Made by a program: the position numbers and the translations under genes | Shown here: one piece after another, positions 22,637-31,790 of the stretch | Position numbering within the stretch: the first letter of the stretch is position 1 | Layout: each line of letters opens with the position of its first letter | Notes under the pieces: model-generated | Told to the model about the DNA's origin: nothing | The model's input: the letters and a program-made list of their open reading frames with translations, nothing else | The model's database searches: none | Origin: Faecalibacillus faecis | GTDB lineage: Bacteria; Bacillota_I; Bacilli_A; Erysipelotrichales; Coprobacillaceae | NCBI RefSeq assembly: GCF_003024675.1 | Contig: NZ_PYLP01000020.1 | Location: forward strand, 1 to 32,767 | DNA length: 32,767 nt | Direction: 5' to 3'

Positions 22637-24565
22637 CTATTTTGTTTTCTTAACTACTTTTTTACGTGTTTTTGTTGCAGTTTCCTTTTTAGGTTTTACT
22701 TCAAAGATACATGCACTAAATGGTGCAAGTTTTACTTCAATGTAATGATCTTTATTTAATAATCTTGTTTTTTCCTTTAGTTTTAATTTTTTAGAACGAA
22801 GTGCTCTTGGATTGATCATACCTTTTCCTGAATAAACATCTTGATCAGTATTTAAGATTTCTTTATAACTTCCTTCAATATTAACAGGAACTTTATATCC
22901 ATCATGGCTATTTCCCACAAAATTCATGACAGCAATGATTGCATTTCCATCTTTATCTTTTCTTTCAATAGCAAAAACGCATTGATCATGGTCGTCAACC
23001 ACAAGCCATTCAAATCCTTTTAAATCATAATCCATTTGATATAAAGCTGAATATTTCAAATAAATTTCATTTAATTTTTGAGTAAAACGATGGAAAGCAT
23101 CATGATCAGGATATTTCAAAATATCCCATCCTAATGATTTTGATTCATCCCATTCTTTATATTCAGCAAGTTCATTTCCCATGAAATTTAATTTCTTACC
23201 TGGATGTAACATCATATAAACATAAAGTGCCTTCACTTGCGCTAATTTATCACCATGCAATCCCCACATCTTATTAATAATCGTAGCTTTTCCATGAACA
23301 ACTTCATCATGTGAAAATTCAAGTAAGAATCTTTCTGAATAGAAATAAGCCATTGAAAAAGTAATAAAACGACTATCATATTGACGATAAACAGGATCTT
23401 CTTGGAAATATTTTAACGTATCATTCATCCAACCTAAATCCCATTTATAATCAAATCCTAAACCATGTTCACCTACTGGTTTAGTAACACCAGGATAATC
23501 TGTTGAATCTTCCGCAATCATCATAACAGTTGGATGGTACCCAGACATATGTCCATTTAAACGTTTCATCCATTCCATTGCCCCAATATTTTCACCTAGA
23601 TTTTTATTTCCTTCATAGTAAATTAAGTTACTAACCGCATCAAATCTAAATCCATCAATATGATAATATGTAGCAAAAAATTCTACAGAACTTAATAAGA
23701 AACTTCTCACTTCATTTTTACCTAAATCAAAATAGACACTATCCCATGGACTATAACGACGATTATAATCATTATAATCATAGACAAAACCACCGTCATA
23801 CATATGCAATCCATGAGCATCTTTGACGAAATGAGCAGGGACAAAATCCATGATAACACCAATACCTTCGTTGTGGCAGGCATCAATAAACTTCATTAAT
23901 TGTTTTGGTTGACCATATCTTGAAGTTGCACTATAAAATCCAGTTGCTTGATAGCCCCAAGAACCATCAAATGGAAATTCTGTAAGTGGCATTACTTCTA
24001 AGTGAGTATAGCCCATTTTTTTAACATAAGGAATGATTTGGTCAATAAGTTCTTCATAAGAATAATATTCACCCTCATCTCCTTCACCTTCACTTTCATG
24101 TTTCATTTTCCATGAACCTAATGAAGCTTCATAAATATTTAATGGTCGATCATAGTTCTTTGTTCTATTTTTCAACCATTTGCTATCGTGCCAACGATAA
24201 CCTTCCATATTATAAACTTTAGAAGCTGTTCCAGGTCTTAATTCACTGAAATAAGCATAAGGATCAGCTTTTTCAATCATATCTCCTTGAGGTGTTTCAA
24301 ATTTAAATTTGTACATATCAAATTCTTTAACACCTTCTACAAAAACGGTATAAATTCCTCCGTTATTATATTTTTCCATATAACAAGGTGTTTTACCCCA
24401 ATCGTTAAATTCACCAATAACTTGTGCACTTTTTGCGTTTGGTGCATAAGTAGTAAAACGTACACCTTTTTTACCTTCATATGTTTCAAAATGTGCTCCG
24501 AAAATTTTATAAGCTTGTAAACAATTCCCGTCATGGAAAGTATGAATTAAAAAATTATCAAACAT
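22637..24565 (-). CDS. glgB: 1,4-alpha-glucan branching enzyme
   Basis: 642 residues. It makes alpha-1,6 branches in glycogen. The N-terminal CBM48 domain (about 25-115, with AKSAQVIGEFNDW) precedes the GH13 barrel. The catalytic residues are visible: nucleophile D309 in GFRFDAVSN, acid/base E352 in MIAEDST, and D420 in FSHDEVVHGK. The C-terminal beta domain ends SACIFEVKP and is followed by a lysine-rich tail (KKETATKTRKKVVKKTK) beyond the family core. Start 24565 follows AAAGGAGAGATAAAAAT. Upstream are a TATAAT -10 box and a cre site matching the CcpA consensus at all positions, so carbon catabolite control is likely. glgP follows on the same strand. Confidence 0.97.
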   Translation of the reverse strand: MFDNFLIHTFHDGNCLQAYKIFGAHFETYEGKKGVRFTTYAPNAKSAQVIGEFNDWGKTPCYMEKYNNGGIYTVFVEGVKEFDMYKFKFETPQGDMIEKADPYAYFSELRPGTASKVYNMEGYRWHDSKWLKNRTKNYDRPLNIYEASLGSWKMKHESEGEGDEGEYYSYEELIDQIIPYVKKMGYTHLEVMPLTEFPFDGSWGYQATGFYSATSRYGQPKQLMKFIDACHNEGIGVIMDFVPAHFVKDAHGLHMYDGGFVYDYNDYNRRYSPWDSVYFDLGKNEVRSFLLSSVEFFATYYHIDGFRFDAVSNLIYYEGNKNLGENIGAMEWMKRLNGHMSGYHPTVMMIAEDSTDYPGVTKPVGEHGLGFDYKWDLGWMNDTLKYFQEDPVYRQYDSRFITFSMAYFYSERFLLEFSHDEVVHGKATIINKMWGLHGDKLAQVKALYVYMMLHPGKKLNFMGNELAEYKEWDESKSLGWDILKYPDHDAFHRFTQKLNEIYLKYSALYQMDYDLKGFEWLVVDDHDQCVFAIERKDKDGNAIIAVMNFVGNSHDGYKVPVNIEGSYKEILNTDQDVYSGKGMINPRALRSKKLKLKEKTRLLNKDHYIEVKLAPFSACIFEVKPKKETATKTRKKVVKKTK

Positions 24566-24591
24566 ATTTTTATCTCTCCTTTATGTTATTT

Positions 24592-24620
24592 ATTATATCA
24601 TAGAACTGACCAACATTCAC
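24592..24620 (-). promoter_or_regulatory. glgB promoter
   Basis: Minus strand -10 TATAAT (24592-24597) with a weak -35 GTGAAT (24615-24620), spacer 17. The cre site starts 5 bases further upstream. Confidence 0.6.
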
Positions 24621-24625
24621 TAAAA

Positions 24626-24639
24626 AGTTAGCGCTTTCA
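24626..24639 (-). promoter_or_regulatory. CcpA cre site upstream of glgB
   Basis: Minus strand TGAAAGCGCTAACT matches all fourteen positions of the cre consensus TGWAARCGYTWNCW. Its position just upstream of the -35 box, rather than over or after the promoter, is the arrangement seen where CcpA activates. Confidence 0.75.
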
Positions 24640-24658
24640 TTTTTATTTGATAAAAAAT

Positions 24659-24696
24659 AAAAAGGAAAAAACAAATATTTTCTATTTCTCCTTTTT
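24659..24696 (-). terminator. Possible terminator after pucR-family gene
   Basis: An 8-bp stem AAAAAGGA/TCCTTTTT with a long loop that can partly pair (A-runs with T-runs), overlapping the stop codon. T-rich sequence continues on the minus strand. Weak. Confidence 0.4.
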
Positions 24697-25848
24697 TTCT
24701 ACAATTTCCTTAATATAAAAAGCAAGCATATAAGGCATTTTTTCTTCAAAAGAATCCAATTGACATTCTGTCAATTCTTTTATCTTATTAAGTCGATAAT
24801 TGATGGTATTTCGATGCATAAACAAACTTTCTGCCATCGCTTTTTGATTACTATCAAATTTTAAGTACTGATAAAGCGTTTCTTCTAATTGAGTATTATG
24901 TTTCTGATCATAATCAATTAAAACACCGAGCATACTACGATACATTTGTTTTAAAACACCTTGATCTTCAATAATAAATAAAAGTTGATAAACGCCCATA
25001 TCATCAAAATAGATTTGTGGATAATCGAATTGCTTTGCCATTTTACAAGCTGCAATAGCTCTTTTATAACTTAAAATTATATTTCTAAAATCAGCCATCT
25101 TCGAACCAATTCCTAGATGAAGTGTATAGTGTAAACGTTTTTTAGCGCGTTTATACATTTCATTAATAACTTCTACTAAAGCACTATCTTCTAAGTTATT
25201 AAAAATCATAATATAATAGCCATCAAACCAAAAGAAACTATAATTTCCTTCAACTTTTTCAAAACAGAGTTCTAATTGAAACTTGATACTTCTTCTTTCC
25301 ATCATACCCAGTTCTTCTTCCGTTTCTACAGAAATTGCCATAACTTGGAAATCATTTTCAACATCAAAGTCCCCTGCAAGTTTATTTCTTGATTCTTCAA
25401 TGATTGCAGGATTAATAAGTGTATCCATGACCGTTTGATTAATATACTTATCATCCCTTTCTGCCCGTAAACAGTGATAAGAAAAATCTTTGATCATATC
25501 TGCGATATGTATTTCCCAAGGGACTGTTAATAATGGAAAACTTAATTCATCACAATAGTCTATAATATCTTGGTCAATATCAAAAATATATTTTCCCGTA
25601 TTAATGACTAATCCTACACTATGATATTTAATAAGTTGTTCAATAAATTCTCTTAATTTTTCTTGACTTTGAAAGCCAAGTCCTGTTGTTACAACCAGCT
25701 CTTTTCCCCAAAGTTGTTGTAAAATGGTTTTATCTTCGACCATTTGAATCCAACTCATCGCATTTGAACATCCCTCTTCTCCCGCAAGGAGAGTCATTTT
25801 ATAGCGCTTTTTTGTTTCTCTTAAAGCATCTTCTATTGTAAATCCCAT
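24682..25848 (-). CDS. PucR/CdaR-family transcriptional regulator
   Basis: 388 residues. Three parts are visible: an N-terminal PucR sensor domain (about 1-125, opening MGFTIEDALRETKKRYKMTL, with SWIQMVEDKTIL and LVVTTGLGF), a middle GGDEF-like region (about 150-285, ending LHLGIGSKMADFRNIILSYKRA), and a C-terminal helix-turn-helix (about 330-385, ESLFMHRNTINYRLNKIKELT) typical of this family. Members sense small metabolites such as purine catabolites, sugar acids or gamma-aminobutyrate; the ligand here is unknown. Start 25848 is chosen because AAGGGGTGATGG precedes it; an upstream frame to 25890 would cover the promoter. A perfect palindrome overlaps its promoter, suggesting autoregulation. 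The neighbours, glgB-glgP and pckA, suggest a role in carbon flow, but this is only context. Confidence 0.88.
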   Translation of the reverse strand: MGFTIEDALRETKKRYKMTLLAGEEGCSNAMSWIQMVEDKTILQQLWGKELVVTTGLGFQSQEKLREFIEQLIKYHSVGLVINTGKYIFDIDQDIIDYCDELSFPLLTVPWEIHIADMIKDFSYHCLRAERDDKYINQTVMDTLINPAIIEESRNKLAGDFDVENDFQVMAISVETEEELGMMERRSIKFQLELCFEKVEGNYSFFWFDGYYIMIFNNLEDSALVEVINEMYKRAKKRLHYTLHLGIGSKMADFRNIILSYKRAIAACKMAKQFDYPQIYFDDMGVYQLLFIIEDQGVLKQMYRSMLGVLIDYDQKHNTQLEETLYQYLKFDSNQKAMAESLFMHRNTINYRLNKIKELTECQLDSFEEKMPYMLAFYIKEIVEKKEK

Positions 25849-25863
25849 ACCATCACCCCTTCT

Positions 25864-25892
25864 ATTGTACCCTATTTGTGCACATTGCACAA
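25864..25892 (-). promoter_or_regulatory. Promoter of the PucR-family gene
   Basis: Minus strand -35 TTGTGC (25887-25892) and -10 TACAAT (25864-25869), spacer 17. Confidence 0.65.
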
Positions 25893-25894
25893 AT
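25874..25894. promoter_or_regulatory. Perfect 9-bp palindrome over the PucR-family promoter
   Basis: ATTTGTGCA and TGCACAAAT are separated by 3 bases and span the -35 box and spacer. Its position is suited to autorepression, and it is the best operator candidate for the regulator it precedes. Confidence 0.7.
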
Positions 25895-26116
25895 ACTTAT
25901 TCTTTTTTTTAGGTAACATGCCTCTACTCAATTCGCTATATTTCGCTATAATAAACATGTAATAAAAATTAAGAACTAAAAGAGATATCCCATAATATTT
26001 ATATCTCTGTATTACGATTTTCAAATAATAGTTTCCCAATAAATTAATTTTTTATTACTCGATTCCCTATATATATAAATAAGGTCATTCCCCTAAATGA
26101 CCTTATTTATTTTTTT
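25895..26116 (+). ncRNA. Candidate small RNA or leader ending in a strong terminator
   Basis: There is no coding sequence in the gap between the PucR-family gene and pckA. A TATAAT box at 25947-25952 (in a TTCGCTATA direct repeat, with no convincing -35) is followed by a hairpin (AGAGATAT 25981-25988 with ATATCTCT 26001-26008) and then by the strong terminator at 26077-26116. No gene reads into that terminator, so it may end a short RNA of about 150 bases or an attenuated pckA leader. Existence of a transcript is inferred, not seen. Confidence 0.35.
26077..26116 (+). terminator. Strong terminator upstream of pckA
   Basis: A 13-bp perfect stem AAATAAGGTCATT/AATGACCTTATTT with a 6-base loop and seven Ts. 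It faces pckA, and no plus-strand gene precedes it within this gap. Confidence 0.85.
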
Positions 26117-26187
26117 GTCTTCTTTTTTTTTACTTTTTTATTAAAAATAAAAGCCCAAAATCACATTAGAGCACTTTCTTATAAAAA

Positions 26188-26201
26188 AGTAAGCGCTTAC
26201 T
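26188..26201 (+). promoter_or_regulatory. CcpA cre-like site upstream of pckA
   Basis: AGTAAGCGCTTACT, a perfect palindrome, matches 13 of 14 positions of the cre consensus TGWAARCGYTWNCW. It lies one base before a weak -35 (TAGATT 26203-26208) that pairs with -10 TATCAT (26226-26231) at 17 bases. This fits catabolite repression of a gluconeogenic or anaplerotic gene. Confidence 0.65.
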
Positions 26202-26262
26202 CTAGATTTTCTATTCATAATTAGGTATCATTATACATAAGGAATCCTAAAGGAGGAATATT

Positions 26263-27840
26263 ATGGATACATTGAAAATCGAAAAATATGGTTTTAAACA
26301 CACAGGGAATATTTTTAGAAACAATCCACCCGGAGCACTTGTGGAAAAAGCTTTACTTCATAAAGAAGGTCGCTTATCACGTGCAGGTGCTTTATGTATA
26401 GAAACTGGCGAAAGAACAGGACGTTCGCCAAATGATAAATATATTGTTGATACTCCAGCCGTTCATGATTTAATTGCCTGGGGAAATGTCAATCGTCCAG
26501 TATCAAGAGAAGTTTTTGATCAAGTCTATGATCAAATTGTTAACTATTTAAATGATAAAGATCTTTATGTCTTTGATGGTTTTGCGGGAGCAAACCGTAA
26601 ATATCAATATGGTTTTAGAGTTATTAATGAAAAAGCAAGTCAAAACTTATTCATTCGTAATTTACTTATTCGACCTAAAAAGGAACAACTAAAGGATTTT
26701 AAGGAAGACTTCTTAATTCTTGTCGCTCCAGGATGTAAAGTAGATTATCAAAAATTAGGATTGAATAGTGAAGCTGCTATTATGATTGATTTTGAAAAAC
26801 AAATTGTTTTAATTGCAGGAACAGGTTATTCAGGAGAAATTAAAAAAGCAGTTTTCTGTGTTATGAACTATTTACTTCCACAAAAGAAAATCTTTACAAT
26901 GCACTGTTCTGCCAACATGGGAATTGATGGAGATACAGCTTTATTCTTTGGTTTATCTGGGACAGGGAAAACAACATTATCCGCTGACCCTAATCGTCGA
27001 TTAATTGGTGATGACGAGCATGGTTGGTCTAGAAATACTATTTTCAATTTTGAAGGAGGATGTTACGCAAAATGTATCAACCTTTCTAAAGAACATGAAC
27101 CTGAAATTTGGAATGCCATTCGCTTTGGTGCCGTGACAGAAAACGTAAAGCTTTTTGAAGATACACGTATCATCAATTTTGATGATGGTTCTATTACTGA
27201 AAATACACGTGTTGGTTATCCAATCGATTATATCCCAAATACTGTTTCGTCAGGGGTTGGACCTATTCCACGTACTATTTTCTTTTTAGCGGCTGATGCC
27301 TTTGGTGTTTTACCACCCATTTCAAAACTTGATCGTAATGCTGCTATCTACCACTTTGTTTCAGGATATACAAGTAAACTTGCTGGAACAGAAAATGGCG
27401 TTACTGAACCAGAAGCTACATTTTCAACATGTTTTGGGGAACCTTTCTTCCCATTAGATACAGCTTTATATGCTCACCAATTTGGTCGTCGTGTTGAAAA
27501 ATCAGGAGCTAATGTTTTCTTAATTAACACGGGATGGACAGGTGGTTCTTATGGTAAAGGACATCGTATTCCATTAAAATATACACGTGCCATGATCAAC
27601 GCTGCCTTAAATGGAGATTTAGACTTTGTAGAATATGTTAAAGAACCTTTCTTTAACTTAAAAATTCCTAGAAGCTGTCCAGGAGTTCCAGCGGAAATGT
27701 TGAATCCTAAAAATACTTGGTCTAACAAACGTGAATATGACAAAACAGCTAAAAAACTTACTAAAATGTTCCAAGAAAACTTTAAAAAATATAATTTACC
27801 AAATACTGTTGTCAAAGCAGGACCTGGTTCTTATAAATAA
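26263..27840 (+). CDS. pckA: Phosphoenolpyruvate carboxykinase (ATP)
   Basis: 525 residues, normal for the ATP-dependent enzyme. It interconverts oxaloacetate plus ATP with PEP, CO2 and ADP in the cytosol. The kinase P-loop GLSGTGKT is at 230-237, the metal-binding DDEHGW at 250-255, with TGRSPNDKYIVDTP (52-65) and HCSANMGIDGDTALFFG before the P-loop, and GWTGGSYGKGHRIPLKYTR near 430. In anaerobes it often works in the carboxylating direction to make oxaloacetate for succinate formation; the direction here is unknown. The start follows AAAGGAGGAATATT. A cre-like site suggests glucose repression. It is monocistronic, ending in a terminator shared with the convergent surface-protein gene. Confidence 0.97.
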   Translation: MDTLKIEKYGFKHTGNIFRNNPPGALVEKALLHKEGRLSRAGALCIETGERTGRSPNDKYIVDTPAVHDLIAWGNVNRPVSREVFDQVYDQIVNYLNDKDLYVFDGFAGANRKYQYGFRVINEKASQNLFIRNLLIRPKKEQLKDFKEDFLILVAPGCKVDYQKLGLNSEAAIMIDFEKQIVLIAGTGYSGEIKKAVFCVMNYLLPQKKIFTMHCSANMGIDGDTALFFGLSGTGKTTLSADPNRRLIGDDEHGWSRNTIFNFEGGCYAKCINLSKEHEPEIWNAIRFGAVTENVKLFEDTRIINFDDGSITENTRVGYPIDYIPNTVSSGVGPIPRTIFFLAADAFGVLPPISKLDRNAAIYHFVSGYTSKLAGTENGVTEPEATFSTCFGEPFFPLDTALYAHQFGRRVEKSGANVFLINTGWTGGSYGKGHRIPLKYTRAMINAALNGDLDFVEYVKEPFFNLKIPRSCPGVPAEMLNPKNTWSNKREYDKTAKKLTKMFQENFKKYNLPNTVVKAGPGSYK

Positions 27841-27843
27841 GTA

Positions 27844-27873
27844 AAAAGCCAAAGGCAAATGTCTTTGGCTTTT
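27844..27873. terminator. Bidirectional terminator between pckA and surface-protein gene
   Basis: An 11-bp perfect stem AAAGCCAAAG/CTTTGGCTTT plus flanking A-T pair, 8-base loop, with A-rich and T-rich flanks. It ends both convergent transcripts. Confidence 0.9.
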
Positions 27874-27876
27874 GTT

Positions 27877-30800
27877 TTATACTTTTTGTTTAGTCTTTTT
27901 TATTCCATAGAAAAGAATCAATGAAAGAATCATTAACGAAATCCATAAATCACTTCTTGAAAAATCTCCTGTTTTAATTTTTTTATTCAATCGTGTTTGT
28001 TTATTTTTTCGTGTTTGTTTATTTTTTACAATAGATTCTTTATTATCCTTTGTTTTGGTTGATGTTATTGTTTCGTTACTTATTTTTTTATTTGTTTGTT
28101 TATTTGTATCTTGATTATTTTTTTGATTAATTTCTTCATTTGGATCATTTGTATGAACTCCATTTTCTTTTTCATAAAGTAAAGCAAATGGAGAAAAACT
28201 ATCAACAGAAAATTTTACGAATTTTTGATTTTCTATCGTAACAACCTCACAAGATATTTCTTCAGGAATATTTGTAGTTAAAAGATCATTAATATCATAA
28301 TCACTATCACGCGATAATCCTTTAAAATGAACAATATGAAAATGAGAATTTTCTTTAGCCTCACTTGGCACAGGCCAATAGATATTCATTTTTTGTCCGT
28401 CTTTTAAAGCTATATAAGCATTTCCATTATGAGTATCCACTAAATCAAGATAATTAAATTCATAAGAATATTTTCCTTTCGCATTTTTATTTTGATCTAA
28501 GTATTTAACAAGTAATGGATCATCTAGTGTTTTATCTACAAGAAGTTTAACCCCTGTAGAATCTGTAACTTCTACATTACTATTATTAATAAAATAAGTT
28601 GTATTTTTTTGAGCTGTTTGAATGTAAATCTTATTCTTATTTGTTGAATCTAGTTTTGGTAGCGTATCACTAATATCTGAATAATATTGATTAACATTAC
28701 CACGTACTTTAAGTGTTCCTGTACCTAATTTTGCAGAGCAAATAATCGTTTGATCGTCTAATTTTATTTTTATTTGATAAAGTTCTTCATTGAATTTACC
28801 TGTATAGAAATTCATTTTATAATCTCGATATTGATCTGTTTCGCTTACCGGGAATTTAGAATCAATCATTACTGTTCCATCATCACTAGTAAATTGAATA
28901 CGTGCTGGTATCATCGTTTCTGTACCATCTACTTGACTTTCACACACTTTATAAATATAAACATATTTTCCATTAACAACTGTTTGACTATGATCTTTAT
29001 CTCCATATAACTCAAGTTTCCAACTACGAGTTACTCCATTATTATCATTATATGTTAAAGCAATCTTATCACTTAAATCAATAGGATGATCATTTGTATT
29101 ACCTATTAATTTATTAACTTCATCTGGTAATGTGACATAAAATCCAATTTCTGGCAAATCATTTTTAGAAAAAGTACCATCAGGACCTATAACTCCTGTA
29201 TACCCATTTCCACCTGTATAAATGGTAAGATCCATTGGTGTAATCGTGATAGGCTGATCCATAACATCTTCTTGCCACATTGCATAAACCGTCATGCTTT
29301 TCGTAACATTCGTTTTTTCATCAAACGTTTCGCCCGTCCCATCTGCTTTTGTATTCCATCCTTTAAAAGTATATCCTTTACGTGTTGGATTTTTTGTTGG
29401 CAAATCAAAATGATAATTTGTTTTACCTGCAACATAGTCTTGCAATGATGTTTTAGGACTTGCCTCTGTTTCTCCTCCATTTTTATCAAATGTCACTCTA
29501 ATTCCTGTAGTTACTTGCCACATATAATAATCATCTTTACCATTTGCATCCTTCATTCTTTTTAAATAGAGATCTTGATTAATGGCATCTTCATTTTCTA
29601 AAACAAATACATTTTGTTGAGGTTTATCTTCATCTTTCTTTGAAAGAATATAATTATCTCCTAATACCGGTGTTTGTAATGATTGCCAATCATCTTTATT
29701 TACCGTATAAACCTTCGTCGAACCTGTTGATTGACCTTTAATTTGTAGAGGAATAACGCCACCATCATCACTACCATCATAATTTTTAGAAACTGCAGGT
29801 AAACGAATTTCTGCATCATCTCCTGTATAATTTAACTCAAATAACGAATGTTTCATCAATACCATCATACCTGATGAATTTACCTTTTCTTTTATATCAA
29901 CTGTTCCATGAGAGATATATTGACCTTGATTTCCAATTGTCATTGTTTTAGCAATGGTACAATCATAATCATCTTTAGCTTGAGCATATAATTGTTCCCA
30001 AGTCCCATTAACAATAACATCACCATCTATTTTCATTGGATCTTCATCATTTGTTTTCAAAACACTACCTTGATCAACAGTTAAGTCTCTTACAAGCCAC
30101 AAACCATTTACTAGGACATTTGAATTATTTTTTACATGAACTTTTGATGCAGATTGAATAAAAGGAATTGTTGCTTGACAAGCATCTAATGCAACTGTTG
30201 GCGTGTTTTCTGGTGAACTTTTGTAATTTATTGTAGAAAGCACTCCAGTACGAATCTTTGGTGAGCCTTTAATAGTAATTGAAGAACCTTCATTGACTTG
30301 TTTTTTATTAGTAAGTCTAACAATATTGATATCTCCACCATCAACATTAATAATTGATTTTCCTTCAATTATTGCATCGTAACCTACCAAAATATCTCCT
30401 TCATCATATTCTGTTTCATAGTAACTGTTTCTTAAATCAACATTTATCGCATTAACCGTAACATCACCTTTAACATTAGAATCCCATGCACCCGTAATAT
30501 TTCCCATATGTGAACCATTGATATTTAAAGTAATGTTACCACCTACATTACTGTCGATTGCCCCATATATTTCTGGAATATCACCAGATAGTGGTTCTGT
30601 TCCTTTATCCCATCCCCATACATTTTCAAAAGTATCAATCGTAATATTACCACCTACTTCATATGTTCCATTTTCAGATGGTGACTCTGCAAACCTATTA
30701 CCAGCACCAACAATCGGCCAGTTTCCATTCAAGCGTAATGTTCGATCTGTATTTTCATACTTCTTAGCACCCGCAATAATATGAAGATCTCCACGAATAA

Positions 30801-31776
30801 TCGATTTTGTTGAATATTCTTGTGTACCACATATTTCATTAGCACGTCCAGAACGTATATCTAAAGTAACATTACCTTTCATTTCACAACCATATGTTCC
30901 TTCGATTGCTGGAGAAGATTTGCCATTTTGATTATCATAAATAAGTATTGCATTACCACCTACATAGACATCCGGACTTTTTGCACCATCATTAGAACTT
31001 CCATCACCCATTACACATCCGGGATTAAGATGGTTTCCTCCTTGCATTTGAATATTTCCGGTAATTTCAAGATAAGTATTCCCTTCAACGGAACCTTGAT
31101 AAGAACCACCTATAACATCATGAAGCCCACTGCTAGAACTTGGATTGATATAACCATTTGCATCAATGACAACATAGGTACTTGCAACAGTTGTTTTATA
31201 ACCACCACCATAAAGGGTTCCTGTTAAATGTATTTCACCTTGATTTGTGAAAATGGTTTTGTATCCAGTACAATAAAGTTTATATCCTCTTACATCCACA
31301 TTTTCAAAAGTACATGACCCATTTAAGATCCCTAGATTAGATAAACTTAAAGAATACATATTACCTTCTGTACTAGAAACAATTATATGTTTTCCCTCAA
31401 CCCCAAAAGAGGCAATATAATTTTCTGTTGGTGCACCAACATCTGCATTTAAAATAATAGATGCTTCATTAGAACTACTTGTTTTAATTTGTTCAAGTGC
31501 ATTTTTTAATTCTTCATCTGTTGATACTGTATAACTATCGTTCGATAGTGTTACAGCTTCATCCTTTTTAGTTTGATGAACCGTTTGAGTTGATGATTCA
31601 GCAACCTGATCTTCTTGATTAGAAACTTGCGTTTCTTGTTTATTATTACTACTTTCCTCTTGATTTTCATTTTGTATGTTTTCTTGTATTTCAGTTGCAA
31701 AAGCATTTTGTGGATACATTCCCAAAATCATTGTTAAAACAATGATTACTGAAAAAAATATATTTCTTCTTTTCAT
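27877..31776 (-). CDS. Large secreted surface protein with Listeria-Bacteroides repeat and KTGD-type C-terminal anchor
   Basis: 1,299 residues. Residues 1-27 are a signal peptide (MKRRNIFFSVIIVLTMILG..., with cleavage probably after AFA). A Gln/Asn/Glu-rich linker runs to about 80. Residues of about 85-750 are rich in short strands with repeated patterns such as GGNITL/GDVTVN and VEGNTYLEITGNI, suggesting a parallel beta-helix. Residues 761-835 form one Listeria-Bacteroides (flg_new) repeat, VTFDKNGGETEASP...GYTFKGWNTKADGTGE...VYAMWQ. A charged Asn/Lys-rich stalk with a tandem KNKQTR repeat leads to KTGDFSRSDLW, one membrane helix and a KKTKQKV tail. That tail resembles sortase substrates, but no LPxTG is seen. 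The gene starts with a strong AAAGGGGGAG site 14 bases after an Rrf2 regulator, which may control it. Adhesion is a guess; I do not recognise a named protein. Confidence 0.85.
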   Translation of the reverse strand: MKRRNIFFSVIIVLTMILGMYPQNAFATEIQENIQNENQEESSNNKQETQVSNQEDQVAESSTQTVHQTKKDEAVTLSNDSYTVSTDEELKNALEQIKTSSSNEASIILNADVGAPTENYIASFGVEGKHIIVSSTEGNMYSLSLSNLGILNGSCTFENVDVRGYKLYCTGYKTIFTNQGEIHLTGTLYGGGYKTTVASTYVVIDANGYINPSSSSGLHDVIGGSYQGSVEGNTYLEITGNIQMQGGNHLNPGCVMGDGSSNDGAKSPDVYVGGNAILIYDNQNGKSSPAIEGTYGCEMKGNVTLDIRSGRANEICGTQEYSTKSIIRGDLHIIAGAKKYENTDRTLRLNGNWPIVGAGNRFAESPSENGTYEVGGNITIDTFENVWGWDKGTEPLSGDIPEIYGAIDSNVGGNITLNINGSHMGNITGAWDSNVKGDVTVNAINVDLRNSYYETEYDEGDILVGYDAIIEGKSIINVDGGDINIVRLTNKKQVNEGSSITIKGSPKIRTGVLSTINYKSSPENTPTVALDACQATIPFIQSASKVHVKNNSNVLVNGLWLVRDLTVDQGSVLKTNDEDPMKIDGDVIVNGTWEQLYAQAKDDYDCTIAKTMTIGNQGQYISHGTVDIKEKVNSSGMMVLMKHSLFELNYTGDDAEIRLPAVSKNYDGSDDGGVIPLQIKGQSTGSTKVYTVNKDDWQSLQTPVLGDNYILSKKDEDKPQQNVFVLENEDAINQDLYLKRMKDANGKDDYYMWQVTTGIRVTFDKNGGETEASPKTSLQDYVAGKTNYHFDLPTKNPTRKGYTFKGWNTKADGTGETFDEKTNVTKSMTVYAMWQEDVMDQPITITPMDLTIYTGGNGYTGVIGPDGTFSKNDLPEIGFYVTLPDEVNKLIGNTNDHPIDLSDKIALTYNDNNGVTRSWKLELYGDKDHSQTVVNGKYVYIYKVCESQVDGTETMIPARIQFTSDDGTVMIDSKFPVSETDQYRDYKMNFYTGKFNEELYQIKIKLDDQTIICSAKLGTGTLKVRGNVNQYYSDISDTLPKLDSTNKNKIYIQTAQKNTTYFINNSNVEVTDSTGVKLLVDKTLDDPLLVKYLDQNKNAKGKYSYEFNYLDLVDTHNGNAYIALKDGQKMNIYWPVPSEAKENSHFHIVHFKGLSRDSDYDINDLLTTNIPEEISCEVVTIENQKFVKFSVDSFSPFALLYEKENGVHTNDPNEEINQKNNQDTNKQTNKKISNETITSTKTKDNKESIVKNKQTRKNKQTRLNKKIKTGDFSRSDLWISLMILSLILFYGIKKTKQKV

Positions 31777-31790
31777 TATAAACTCCCCCT

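Noticed and set aside
27991-28025. Short tandem repeat as a CRISPR or phase-variation tract
   Set aside because: It is only two copies of an 18-base unit coding KNKQTR in the stalk of the surface protein; the unit is a multiple of three and there are no spacers.
30518-31227. Plus-strand open frames within the surface-protein gene
   Set aside because: They are antisense shadows of a long, coherent protein with signal peptide and anchor on the minus strand.
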